A stretch of DNA of 64,000 bases from Boswellia sacra (taxonomy: Eukaryota; Streptophyta; Magnoliopsida; Sapindales; Burseraceae): contig SNVD02013097.1 in assembly GCA_013180625.2 (NCBI GenBank), positions 507,501 to 571,500 of the forward strand, in the 5' to 3' direction. Shown piece by piece: positions 44,026 to 54,708 of this stretch (position 1 is its first letter; each line of letters starts with the position of its first letter). The position numbers were made by a program, and so were the translations under genes. Below the pieces are notes generated by a model. That model searched no databases, had not been told where the DNA came from, and worked only from the letters and a program-made list of their open reading frames with translations.

Positions 44026-46059
44026 TCAACCATCAGCCCAACTGCAACCTGGATTCTTTTTCACTTGCTTCTGCCTCATTAACTCTCTGACTAAAGATGA
44101 ACTTTCCCACTCCCCAGAGGTGGCAAATATGTTTGAAAGCTGTACATAAGCACCTGAATTCTCAGGATCAAGCTCAATGATCCGCTCTGCCACCTTCTTC
44201 CCTAGATTCCTATCTCCATGAGCCACACAACCTCTTAGGACAGATGACCACATGCTTGCATCTGCCTCAAAGGGCATTTGTTCTATTAAATTAATTGCTT
44301 CCTTGAGACAGCCAGCACGGGCAAAAAGATCAACCATGCAACAATAGTGTTCGATCTCTGGATCAATTTGATAGTCCCATTTCATTGCATTAAACCATTT
44401 CCTTCCATCTTCTACTAGTCCACAATGATCACAGGCAGACAGAACTCCAGTAAATGTAATACTAGTGGGTCTTACACCAGCATTCCTCATTTCATTGAAC
44501 AAGGCCAGGGCTTCATATCCTTGACCATTTGTAGCGTAACCCATCAACATTGAATTCCAAGAGACCTCATCAGATTTCACCGTTTCGTCGAATAATTTTC
44601 GTCCATATTCAACAAAACCACACTTGCAATAGAAATCAACAAGAGAGGTAGAAATGATCTGATCAGATTCAAGCCCAATGCTGGTAACCCTTGCAAAAAC
44701 TTGTTCCCCAAGTTCAAGAGAAGAAATACTAGCAGCTGCACTGATGACACTAGGCAGACTAAATTTGTCCATTCTCAAGCCCAGATTATTCATCTTGCAA
44801 AACAGATTTAATGCTTCAAGTGGACAACCATTTTGACTAAGACCCACTATCATTGAATTCCATGATATCAAGCTTTTATTTGGTATTATCTTAAAGATCT
44901 GTTTTGCATCTTCAGTTCTGCCACAACTGGAATATACAGTAATCATGGTATTGAGGAAGATCGTATCATAGACTTTGAGCTCACTGAATAATTCGCAAGC
45001 ATCACTGGGTCTTCCACACTTTGCATATGCATCAACCAGAGCACTAGCTACAATAACAGCATCAATTACTCCAGCTTTACAAACATGACTATGTAACTGT
45101 TTACCATATTCTGGTATTCCTAAAGAGCTACAGGCACTCAAAACACTGGTCAGTGTTGAGGAGTCTTCCTGAACCCCGTCTTTTCGCATCTTATGATAGA
45201 GAAGCAAAGCTTCCATTTCCTTACGGTTAGAAACATAACCTGAAATCATTGAATTCCACAACACAGCACATGGATTACTTGTCCTATCAAAAATCCTTCT
45301 TGCATCATTCATTCTACCACAATTAGCATAACCCGAAATCAGTGCTGATAAAGAGAAATCATCAGGTTCCTTCATCACATTAAAAACATGATTTGCACTA
45401 TCCAAATCACCACATTTTCCATATAAGTTAACAAGCGAACTACCCAACACCGAGTCAAATTCCAGTCCATCAATCACAATACGTGAATGAATCTGCTTTC
45501 CACAGTCAAGAGCTGCCAAATCAGCACAAGCTCCAATAACCGTGGCCAAAACAAACGTGTCACCGCACAATCTTTCAAACGGGTCTGAATTCAACTCCTT
45601 AAACAGCCTAACAGCATCTCTTGCACGCCCATTTCGCACATAACCGTGAATCATTGAATTCCACGCAATCCCATTTGTCCTAGGCATGTCATTAAACAAA
45701 CTCCGAGCAGTATCTAACTCTCCGGATTTCGCAAAACCGGAAATAACGAGGTTCCACGAGAAGTCGTTCTTGTGCGGCATCAAATAAAAGAACTCTAGGG
45801 ACTTTTCTTTGTGCCCCGACTTCATGAAGCCTTCGATCATAGTGTTCCACGAGAAACAGTTCCTATGGGGCATTTCGTCAAACAGATGGAAGGCATCGCT
45901 CGTTTGGCTACAGCGCATATACATCTGCAGAAGGCGGTTTGCAATTGAAATAGCGGAACTCAGGATACCATTTTTTAGGAAGAAGAGGTGGAGCTGTCTT
46001 CCTTGGTGAGCGTTGCAGGATTGGAGCAGGCAAGCTAAAGATTGAAGCGTAACATCCAT
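44026..46059 (-). CDS. Pentatricopeptide repeat protein, PLS class, E type (677 aa)
   Basis: Intronless frame of 677 codons, ATG 46059 to stop 44026. About seventeen PPR-like motifs, many with SWN or LWN at the end of the first helix (for example LFDEMPHRNCFSWNTMIEGF, LFDETVKSDEVSWNSMLMGY). It ends with an E motif (YVQLSNIFATSGEWESSSLV) and stops at KKNPGCSWADG, before any E+ or DYW part. The probable role is organellar RNA binding and editing or processing. It resembles Arabidopsis At1g77010 (predicted mitochondrial), from memory and not checked. The start is the first ATG and gives the usual MDVTLQSLACLLQSC opening. It is flanked on its 5' side by the palindromic MULE derivative, whose left border lies only about 70 bases from the start codon and so replaces most of its proximal promoter. 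Confidence 0.93.
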   Translation of the reverse strand: MDVTLQSLACLLQSCNAHQGRQLHLFFLKNGILSSAISIANRLLQMYMRCSQTSDAFHLFDEMPHRNCFSWNTMIEGFMKSGHKEKSLEFFYLMPHKNDFSWNLVISGFAKSGELDTARSLFNDMPRTNGIAWNSMIHGYVRNGRARDAVRLFKELNSDPFERLCGDTFVLATVIGACADLAALDCGKQIHSRIVIDGLEFDSVLGSSLVNLYGKCGDLDSANHVFNVMKEPDDFSLSALISGYANCGRMNDARRIFDRTSNPCAVLWNSMISGYVSNRKEMEALLLYHKMRKDGVQEDSSTLTSVLSACSSLGIPEYGKQLHSHVCKAGVIDAVIVASALVDAYAKCGRPSDACELFSELKVYDTIFLNTMITVYSSCGRTEDAKQIFKIIPNKSLISWNSMIVGLSQNGCPLEALNLFCKMNNLGLRMDKFSLPSVISAAASISSLELGEQVFARVTSIGLESDQIISTSLVDFYCKCGFVEYGRKLFDETVKSDEVSWNSMLMGYATNGQGYEALALFNEMRNAGVRPTSITFTGVLSACDHCGLVEDGRKWFNAMKWDYQIDPEIEHYCCMVDLFARAGCLKEAINLIEQMPFEADASMWSSVLRGCVAHGDRNLGKKVAERIIELDPENSGAYVQLSNIFATSGEWESSSLVRELMRQKQVKKNPGCSWADG

Positions 46060-46128
46060 GAGAATTAAAGTTATTTATTTATTTTCATTCATTGATTTTT
46101 TATGACGTCGAAGGTTATTTAATTTCCA

Positions 46129-47478
46129 TGTTATAGACACTTTTTTTATAAAAATACTCAATTACTCTTATAAATTCAATTTTTTCTCATATCCTTATTT
46201 TCCTCTCTTCAGACGAAAATTACCGAAACCTATCTCCCTCTCTTTAGACGAAAATTACTGAAACCCATTGACACCACTTGAAACACAAATCAACACCAGC
46301 ATTGGTTGAGGATAGAGGCATCAAGCAAGACGACGGATAGAGAAGCACTCATCGACAAGGAGGGTCCCTAATTGTGATTTATTTGATCGTTATTCGCTAG
46401 ATTTGATTTAGTTTTTAGGGAATTTGAATTCGAGATTTGAGTTTCTGACGGATTTGTGAACTTATTTAGGGATAAATCGAGTGTTATATGTGATTTTTGT
46501 GGTTTAATGCATGTGAAAATCGACGAAACGAGTTCTAAATCCAGTGTTATATCGCGCTGAAGAAGACACTCGACATTCGACAATTACCTATCGAGTCGTG
46601 TCGAGTGTGTAATGTCAATAGTTGAGTGGTGAAATGTCGAGTGTCGAGTGTTTGTCGAGTGGTGGTATAGTGACGAGTGGTTGTGTAGTATCGAGTGTCG
46701 GATATTTGTCGAGTGTCGAGTGGGGTAGTGTCGAGTGGTGTTGTGACGACACTCGACACAACACAACACGACATGCGACACTCGATAACACTCGACAAAT
46801 ATCTCACACTCAACTCTACACTACTCAACACTACACCACTCGACATTTCACCACTCGACAAACACTCGACACTCGATATTTCACCATTGAACAAAAATTC
46901 GACACTCGACATTTCACCACTCGATAAACACACGACACTCGACATTACACACTCGACACGACTCGACAGATAATTGTCGAGTGTTGAGTGTCTTCTTCAA
47001 CGCGATATAACACTGGATTCAGAACTCATTTCGTTGGTTTTCACACGCATCAAACCACAAAAATCACATATAACACTCGATTTATCCCTAAATAAGTTCA
47101 TAAATCCGTCGGAAACTCAAATCCCAAATTCAAGTTCTCTAAAAACTAAATCAAATCTAGCGAATAACAAACAAATAAATCACAATTAGAGAGATTAAGG
47201 AAAGTTGTTCTTATCAGATTTGCTCAGCTTCAGCTGTTAAAGTTGTTTCGGACAGTGAAGTGTATGGAGGAGTAACTGGTTTCTTTGTTCTTTGTTTCGT
47301 TTACTTACTTTCTTTATTTTTGTCGAAAGAGGGAATTAATAAGATTTTGAGAAAAAATTGATTATATAAGGGTATTTGAGTCTGTTTATCAAGAAAGTTT
47401 CTATGGCATGAATATTTTTCAGGATGTGTCTAAATTTCAACTAGGGTCCCTAATTATGTCTATTTTTTTAATTTTTCC
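46129..47478. mobile_element. Palindromic non-autonomous MULE derivative, about 1.35 kb
   Basis: The two halves are reverse complements around a centre near 46745. For example, 46375-46560 pairs with about 46985-47190 (both contain 'ggataaatcgagtgttatatgtgattttt' on opposite strands). The outer right 75 bases (47404-47478) match the terminal repeat of the 9.3-kb MULE, including 'ctatggcat', 'aggatgtgtc' and the end AATTTTTCC. The left side aligns only from the inner part of that repeat ('ttatagacac' at 46134), so the outermost 80-90 bases on the left are deleted. The centre (46560-46990) is a dense TCGAGTGTC/CGACACTCGA array in both orientations. No transposase. The 9-bp target duplication cannot be seen because one end is missing. 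Confidence 0.87.
46560..46990. repeat. Inverted TCGAGTGTC/CGACACTCGA array at the palindrome centre
   Basis: Dozens of irregular copies of a 10-12 base unit, in TCGAGTG orientation on the left of about 46745 and CGACACT orientation on the right. It yields long overlapping frames on both strands (46622-46927, 46547-46945 and others) that are repeat artefacts. Confidence 0.9.
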
Positions 47479-48922
47479 TTATTTTTTTGTTTTGAAAATG
47501 ACCACCTGTATATTAGGCCAAGTTACAAAAAATTGACCTCATTAGCTTATCAATATGAGGTAGGAATAAGTGTGATGGAAAGAAATGAGCAGAGATTAAC
47601 GAAAAAAGTTTTAAAATCTTTGAAAAAATTACTTCCAAGCATCGAACAGTTTCCTCCTAACTTTACGAAGTTAATACTCGTAGGGCCCGACCGGGAAAAA
47701 CCCAGATTTTCGGTGATCAACCTGGGGTGGGAGTTACTAAGTACACACAGGCTCGAGTGCGATGCGATAACAGTATTGTTGAGAAAACTCGATCCTCGGC
47801 CCACACCCAGACAGCCAAACCCTTTTATAGTTTTATAAGAAAAAATAATTAAATTTCAGTCGTTTACCACTAGACCACATTGCTTTTTTACTTTAATTAT
47901 TATAAACAACTTTAATTAATAGATTCATTTGTATATTTAATTAAAATTAACATCTCTGACAGAGTTAGAGAGTCAAACCTGGGTCACAACACGCCACCAT
48001 AAGGAGGCTTTGCCAATGCTACTAGCCACGTACTCAATAGCTTTTCAACAACATTTTCTTATTATCCAATTTCAAGGCTTAAACAATTCAAAAAAAAAAG
48101 TGGCAAAAATTCGAAGATTTTCCGCGGGTGCAAGTGTCGCATTCCAAAACCTGCAATTACCCACACCCGAAAAAACATGAAAAAATATGGAAATTTTGCA
48201 AGGACCAAGAAAGAGTTTTTTTAATACCATACACTTTAAATTAGGGCCGACTAATTCAATCAACTACTTTACACTTCATGATTCGTATTTTAAGAACAAA
48301 TGTATGATAAAATCAGTACGGTCTTTTATGCAAATTCTGCTTTCTTCTACTTCACTAGATTATTCAATTATTCCCAACCAGTCCAAAAACTTTCCCACTT
48401 GAAATTTTTAGATGATATGCTGGTTCATCCTGTATGCATTTATGCACAAATTTGATGAGCTCACTTCATATTTGGTATGCGTCATAGCCCCTTCAGACCT
48501 GCTGTTAATTTCCTCATACAACATTTTGCACATTACTCTTGATTTCAGTGGGATGTCCTATACAATTGTAAAATCACCAATGGTCACTCCCAAGGTCGAA
48601 CAGACTGGATGATCTTTAACAGTAGATTCATGCTTGGACCTTTTAGGCACTTTAATGATGACAATCCATCCTGTTGCAGTTGCCAAAGAAACCGCAGAAA
48701 TTACGGCTCTGGTCTCAATGCGGAGCGATTTCAGCTCATGGGACTACGAGGTGCTCTGTATAGCTGAGGTTTCATTCTGAAGCTTTATGTCTCCCACCTA
48801 TTCTTGCATGCTGCAGACCGTTTTGTCTTGAGGCATGCAGAACTCAGATCCAATAGCAGCAGTTAGCCATACTGCAAAAGTAAATGTAGAAGTTAAGCTC
48901 TTTTCCAACTGTAAATTTGTGC
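47479..48922. other. Spacer between the palindromic MULE and PPR gene 3
   Basis: A 101-codon plus frame at 47533-47838 (QRLTKKVLKSLKKLLPSIEQFPPNF) has a reasonable amino-acid mix but no family I know; it may be a fragment of an old transposon. The remainder has nothing recognisable apart from the 3' flank of PPR gene 3. Confidence 0.45.
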
Positions 48923-51064
48923 TCAGTACCTACCAAATCTGTTTCTGTCCGTAATTTCAAATTGGTATGGGACTGAAGGATTCAATTCATTAAGTCGATT
49001 AGCAGCCCATTTTCCCAACTGCAGGTACCCATGTTTTCTACACACGTCAAAGATATTTGTCAACATTGAAACAGTTGGATCAAATGGCATCCCGTTCACA
49101 AAATTCTCAAGCTCCTTCTTGGATCCATGCCTACTACAGAGTTCAATGATGCTCTCGTAATGCTCTAATCGAGGTATGATACAGTATTTACCGCTCATTG
49201 CATCAAAATACTGCAAACCCAAATTAACAAGACCTTCACATATACAAGCAAGCAAAATTCCCTGGAAGGTAATATGGTCTGGCTTAGTTTTTTCCTTCTC
49301 CATTAAACAAAACAATTCAAGTGCTTCTCTGCCCCTTCCATTGTGACAACATCCCAAAAGTATAGAGTTCCAAAGAATCACATCCCTTGAAGATGCCTCC
49401 TTAAAAACTCGGAGTGCATACTCAAGACAACGACATTTAGAGTACATGTCAACCAAAGCACCTCTGACTACAACATCTATCTCATAACCGTTTCTAATTA
49501 TGAAACAGTGGATTTGTTTTCCCTGCTCAAGAGCAAAGATATTGGCACATGCTGCCAGAAGGGTTCCGAATGTGAATTTACTGGGTTTTGCCTCCCATTG
49601 CATTTCCGAGAATATTGACATAACTTGTTCACTCTGACCACAACGAGCATAACTAGTCAACATAGCATTCCAAGAAACCCTATCACGCCATTGACTCATT
49701 TGGTAAAACCAAACTCTAGAACTTCTCATGTTCCCGCATTTGCAGTACATGTCAAGGAGAGCATTGCTAACAAAGGTATTGGCAGAGAAATGATGTCTGT
49801 AGATAAACCCATGAACCTGTTTCCCCATTTCAACATCTGAAAGGCCAGCACAAATATTTAGAAGCAACCCAACAGTGATATGGTCCATGTCTTTGGTCAT
49901 TCTTTGCATCAGAAAAACAAAATCCAAAGCCTCTTCCCATAGAAGGGAACGAGTATAACCTGCCAACATTGCATTCCATGAGATCACATTTCGTTCAGGC
50001 ATCTCATTGAAAAGCTCCCTTGCTTCTCTTATTCTCCCACTCATTGCATAACCTGACACAACAGTTGTCCAGGAAATCAAGTCTCTCTTACCAGGTTGAT
50101 AAAAAACCCTAATAGCATCATCTAATTTCCCACACTTAACATACATATCAATGAGGGACCCCAAAACCACCTCATCCCCTTCAAAATAATTCTTAGTAAT
50201 AACTGCATGAATCTGCATCCCTTCCTTCAACGCAGATAAAAACGAACAAGCAACAAGAGCATTAGCAAAAGTGAAATTCAGTGGACTAATATCTTCTCTT
50301 AACAACTTAAAAAACATAACTATAGCCTCCTTTCCGTTCCCCGCCTCAAGATACCTTCTCACAATCACATTCCATGAAACAGCATTCTTATTCTCAATCT
50401 CATCAAAGATTCTCCTTGCACCACCCATAACCATGCATTTTCCAAATACATCCACAAGCGAGCTCTCCAAAATGACATTCCCACAGTACCCACTTTTCAC
50501 AATCAGTCCGTGAATTTGCCTCGATAGATCAAGCTCCAATGCCCCAGCGCAGGACCCCAAAACACTGGCTAAAGTAATCTCATTCGCCGAAACCCCAGCC
50601 TTATTCATACTCAGAAACAAGTCCAAAGCCTTCTCTGGATAACCATTTTGGCTATAAGCACCAAGCATGGCATTCCATGACCCACCATCTCTCTCCGGCA
50701 TTTCATCGAACAATTCTCTGGCGTCATTCAAACACCCGCATTTGCCATAGCATTCAATGGCACGGTTAAGTAGAAACGTTGGTGGTGTTCCTGAAATTGA
50801 AACTAAGTGGGATTCAACTTTTCGCGCTTCAACAATTGCCCGATTTGAAGAGCAAAGGTGAAAGAGATGGGCATAAAGAGAGTAAGGGACGGGTTTTGGG
50901 GAGGCAAAGAGGACGGAAACGGCTTTCCGGAGCCGATTGGCTTTAAGGTGAGTTAGGATAGTGTTGGTTAGGGCTTTGCTTGGAGTGGGTTGGGCTGGGG
51001 ACTTGTCCAGAAGATTCTTCAGAATAATAGACGCTGCATTTCCCGCCATGCAAAACTCGTGCAA
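48923..51064 (-). CDS. Pentatricopeptide repeat protein, PLS class (713 aa)
   Basis: Intronless 713-codon frame, ATG 51064 to stop 48923; an internal ATG at 51049 is an alternative start. The N-terminal region (PSKALTNTILTHLKANRLRKAV) is followed by PLS repeats from about residue 60 to 640, with phrases such as LFDEMPERDGGSWNAMLGAY, SLIDMYVKCGKLDDAIRVF and LLDMYCKCGNMRSSRVWF. The C-terminus ends soon after an E-like helix pair (LGKWAANRLNELNPS...) without E+ or DYW. Probable organellar RNA-binding protein; its RNA target is unknown. It is similar to Arabidopsis At3g26540, from memory and unverified. No lesions. It is the third of three same-strand, intronless PPR genes within 11 kb. Confidence 0.93.
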   Translation of the reverse strand: MHEFCMAGNAASIILKNLLDKSPAQPTPSKALTNTILTHLKANRLRKAVSVLFASPKPVPYSLYAHLFHLCSSNRAIVEARKVESHLVSISGTPPTFLLNRAIECYGKCGCLNDARELFDEMPERDGGSWNAMLGAYSQNGYPEKALDLFLSMNKAGVSANEITLASVLGSCAGALELDLSRQIHGLIVKSGYCGNVILESSLVDVFGKCMVMGGARRIFDEIENKNAVSWNVIVRRYLEAGNGKEAIVMFFKLLREDISPLNFTFANALVACSFLSALKEGMQIHAVITKNYFEGDEVVLGSLIDMYVKCGKLDDAIRVFYQPGKRDLISWTTVVSGYAMSGRIREARELFNEMPERNVISWNAMLAGYTRSLLWEEALDFVFLMQRMTKDMDHITVGLLLNICAGLSDVEMGKQVHGFIYRHHFSANTFVSNALLDMYCKCGNMRSSRVWFYQMSQWRDRVSWNAMLTSYARCGQSEQVMSIFSEMQWEAKPSKFTFGTLLAACANIFALEQGKQIHCFIIRNGYEIDVVVRGALVDMYSKCRCLEYALRVFKEASSRDVILWNSILLGCCHNGRGREALELFCLMEKEKTKPDHITFQGILLACICEGLVNLGLQYFDAMSGKYCIIPRLEHYESIIELCSRHGSKKELENFVNGMPFDPTVSMLTNIFDVCRKHGYLQLGKWAANRLNELNPSVPYQFEITDRNRFGRY

Positions 51065-51476
51065 ATTTCAAGCGGTTGCTGCCGTTGGCACTTAAATGCT
51101 TATGGATGGTTAAGATTTGATTTTATTCCGTCTGCATTAATGCATCTCCTTGGAGGACATAGGAGCAGGGTCTATTAGGCTATATCTAAATCAAAATTGA
51201 TCAAAAACTAACCTCTTCATGTACAAAACCCAAACCGAACCAAACAGAATAAATTAGTTTAATTAGGTTAACTGGTCTATTATGCATTTATTAATTTTAA
51301 TTATTTAAATCAATACAAACAAGTTTACATAAATGTATGTCCACATATAATCCAAGTAATTTATGCATGAAAATAACATTTAGTCATATATAATAACAGA
51401 TAAAAGAGAAGAGGCACAAAAAATAAAAGAAACAAACTAGTCAAAATAATAATAATAAGAAGAAGAAGATGAAGAA
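51065..51476. other. 5' flank of PPR gene 3
   Basis: AT-rich; it includes a short (AAT)n/(AAG)n run at about 51446-51478. No gene was seen. Confidence 0.5.
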
Positions 51477-51484
51477 GTATTAGC

Positions 51485-52220
51485 TAGACCTGGCAACGGA
51501 TCGTGTTAGAACGGTTTTATGCCGTTTCGTATTCGTGTCGTGTTAAATTATGTTAATCCAAATCCGATCCGTTAATTTATTGAGTCTAAATTTTAAAACT
51601 CAAACCCGACTGTTAACTTAACGTATTACCTAAATCTCACTCATTTAATCCGTTTTTTTATTTTAAAATTAAACAATAATATGTATAACATGATTTGTAC
51701 AAATTCTAAATATAAACTAATAGTTTGGTTTATCATTTAATATGAAACAAATATTTTGAAATTTACTGAAATATCTAAATTTAATATAGGACGAAAACAT
51801 AAACAAAATTTTGTATCTAACATTATTCAAAGATCCATCTAAAGTATATTTAAAATAAATAATTAAAAATTGTCTAATTATTGAATGATTGCTGAAAATG
51901 AAATAGGATATTCTATAAGTTTTTTCTTGTATTCCTCATCAAAATGTTATACTGGTACGCATCTAAGAAAAAATACTATAATTTGTTATATTTTATTATA
52001 TTTTTTATCATAGATAAATTTACTAAATTATCATCAATATTAACGGGTTAAATAGGTGACACGGTGTTTTATAGGATAAAACCAAACACGGTCTAAAATC
52101 AAATAGATTTTATCGTGTTCATCCATTAATGTCCCGATCTGATAATATTAAATCTAAAATACGTTTTTATCGAATGAGTTCGTATCGTGTTAACAGATCG
52201 TATAGAATTTGACAGGTCTA
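51485..52220. mobile_element. hAT-like non-autonomous element, 736 bp
   Basis: The ends TAGACCTGGCAAC and (complement) TAGACCTGTCAAATT form inverted repeats. The flanks GTATTAGC (51477-51484) and GTACTAGT (52221-52228) agree at six of eight bases, with both differences being C/T changes, as expected of an aged 8-bp duplication. Inside the ends, cgtgtt/cgtatcgtgtt-like words recur in both arms. Non-coding. Confidence 0.7.
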
Positions 52221-52228
52221 GTACTAGT

Positions 52229-54006
52229 AGTTGTTTTGGGCATGCCTTTCTTAGGTTTTGCTAAAGTACATCAAGGTACCATTACATTTTTACAATTTAT
52301 ATAATTTTTTTTTTTTGCAATTTATATAAATTTTATACAGGAGTACATAAAAATTGTAAAATAAATATAAATTTTGTAAAAATTCAAAATAGAGTTTTAT
52401 GTACTTATTTATAATTTTTATATACTTGTATACAAAATTTATATATATTGTACAAAAAAAATATATTGATACCTTGATGTATCATAGCATTTCCGTGGCT
52501 TTCTTAATGATAAGGCAAAAAGTCCAAAATTTTTTGGTTAACGTAACAAACGCTAAAACAATTTGAGTTTACAAGGGCTTTTAAGATAATAAATTACATG
52601 TCAAAAAATATATTTTTGGGTTTTGTGCGGATTTCGATTAAAGACATTTAATCCATCCTAGCCCATAAAAAATTTGAGTTGAGTAGTGCTATTCGCTCAC
52701 CCCCCGCCACCGCCAACCGCCATCCCCCCGCTCTCAGACGAAAGAAACCCCTTTTCTTATTTAACCATATTTTAAAATAATTTTTTCTTATAAGACCCTT
52801 TCAATTCTACAAATAACCTTATTTTATTTTATTTTATTATATATATATATATATATATCCTATCTTCTTTCTAAAATGTAGATAATATTACTAAAAGAGA
52901 CAAAATATATAGAGATTTGAAAAAGTAGAGGAAATAAAGAGATTGATTATGAAGAATTCATCATTTTTATCAATAGTAATGATGTTAGACTTATAACCTA
53001 TAAATAACTTAAGCTCTACAACTTGATTTGACAGTCTACATGACAAAATCTTATTGGAGATATAAATTCCCTTATTATTTCTTTTTTTTTCTCCTTCCAT
53101 GAATTTTGGTCATATATACTACCATATCAAGTTATAGTCTGTTAGTTGTATGTATGTTGTAAATTAGTATTACTGTTTTGTCAATTGCAAAATCTTCTTC
53201 TAATTTATAGTATTTATTTTTTAAATTTTCATTCCATCCCTTTTGTCAATTTATATATTTTTTCCATTAAAATTCAAATGATTAACATGGCGTTGTAGTA
53301 AGCTTCCATGGTGGCAGAATTTTGGTGGGCAAAATGGTTAACCAATTTTTTTATGTAAATCAATGAAATTCAATGATAATTTAAGATTTTTTCATGATCT
53401 TTTTTTATTTAATTCCTTCATAGAAAGATTTTTTTTTTAATCTTCGATTCCATCTTGTAGACCTTAGATTATTCTTAATCTTTGAAATTGATTTTTTTTA
53501 ACAATAGAAAAAAATAGAAAAGAGACAAACTACTTTTTCTTTTCCTAAATATTAGGGTTTATGTATAGGGTGTGAAGTGTTAGTTTTGATAAAAAGATAA
53601 ATTTGTAATTATAAAAGAAATATTAAAACTGGAGGGGAGGTAGGGGGTGAGGGTGTGCAGCAATTAGTATCTCTCTTTCCAATTATTGTATTGTGACCAA
53701 AAATAATTTAATCAAATTCCGAACTCAAACCAATAAATGTTTTTCAATTTAGATCAATTTGATATTATGGGTTACTATAATATTTCTTGTAACTATTCTC
53801 ATGAATATTAATCATATTCTTGCAAAAATTTTAAAAAGGTAAATTAATTAGAAAACCCTAGTTCCTTGTTATATGTTTTTCGTTCCATTCTTTTACATTT
53901 GCTCTATTACGGTCAAGAGTATGAGTTAATAATAAATTAGGCACAAAATTGCTTAGCCCTTTTAAGTTTTGCAAGAAAAAAAAAAATCTTTTGGATTTGT
54001 TATTAG
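52229..54006. other. AT-rich spacer containing a hairpin MITE
   Basis: No gene was seen. It holds a (TA)n run at about 52838-52858 and the MITE annotated separately at 52968-53172. Confidence 0.5.
52968..53172. mobile_element. Small hairpin MITE, copy A
   Basis: Inverted arms around an A/T-rich centre ('agctctacaacttga...agtctacatgac' against 'atatactaccatatcaagttatag'). A second copy lies at 58697-58910 with the same layout. About 205 bp, non-coding. Confidence 0.6.
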
Positions 54007-54011
54007 GAAAT

Positions 54012-54293
54012 TGTAACATCCCCGACCCGTATGTGACACTTCGTGATTCTGCATGTGGTACTTTACAATGTGTATAGCACTTTATGGTCACTATAACCCT
54101 CAAGAGGAGGCCCTCACATGTGCGCAAAGCCAACACCCCGACCCACTATTGGATATTGTCCGCTTTAAACATATAGTCTATCACAGTTTTGCTTTTGGGC
54201 TTTACAATCTAAAAGACCCTTAATAGCTTAAGGAGCTCACAGGATATATAAGCTCTTTACATATCTTATTCCTAAGTGATGTGGGATGTTACA
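54012..54293 (-). repeat. TRIM 3' LTR
   Basis: 282 bp with intact TG...CA ends on both sides (TGTAACATCC / GGGATGTTACA). Confidence 0.9.
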
Positions 54294-54391
54294 TTCACTT
54301 TCCTTTAGGAATAAAGTGTCCTCGCTTGATTGGGCTTACATCCCTAGGGTGACACCCCACACTTTCGATTGGGATAGGCTCTAATACCATT

Positions 54392-54703
54392 AGTAAGGTC
54401 CCTGGCCCGCATTTGACATTTTGCATTGTGTGCAACACTTTGTGGTCCCCATAAACCCTTGAGAGGTGGTTCCCATGCACGCCTTTGAGAGGTGGTCCCT
54501 GCAAAGTTTAAAGAGATGACCCCCATGCATGCGAGAAGCCCAACATCTCGACCCACTGTCGGATGTTGTCCACTTTGGACACATAGTCTATTACGGTTTT
54601 GCTTTCAGGCTTCGCAACTCAAAAGGCCTCTAACAGTTCAAGGAGCTCACAAGGTATACAAACTCTTCACATATCTTAATCCTAAGTGATGTGGGATGTT
54701 ACA
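54392..54703 (-). repeat. TRIM 5' LTR
   Basis: About 312 bp, 30 bp longer than its partner because the 'gagaggtggtYcc' unit is repeated (about 54463-54510). Confidence 0.88.
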
Positions 54704-54708
54704 GAAAT

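Larger units (their letters stand above)
54012..54703 (-). mobile_element. TRIM element, 692 bp, with perfect 5-bp target duplication
   Basis: GAAAT lies at 54007-54011 and 54704-54708. The terminal repeats are 54012-54293 and about 54392-54703; in the minus orientation they start TGTAACATCCCACATCACTTAGG. A Met-tRNA-type primer site (TGGTATTAGAGCC, complement of 54377-54389) is two bases from the 5' LTR, and the purine-rich CTAAAGGAAAGTGAA precedes the 3' LTR. That leaves an internal region of only about 98 bases. This is among the shortest possible LTR elements and encodes nothing. The right LTR has lost its terminal CA dinucleotide (now CT). Confidence 0.92.

Noticed and set aside
46547..46945. 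Long overlapping frames on both strands (132, 101, 92 and 65 codons) in the palindrome centre
   Set aside because: They consist of translated TCGAGTGTC/CGACACTCG words and mirror each other on the two strands; no protein-like composition.
47533..47838. 101-codon frame as a small gene
   Set aside because: The amino-acid mix is acceptable but there is no recognised domain, no splice or start support, and the minus-strand frame over the same bases is equally open.
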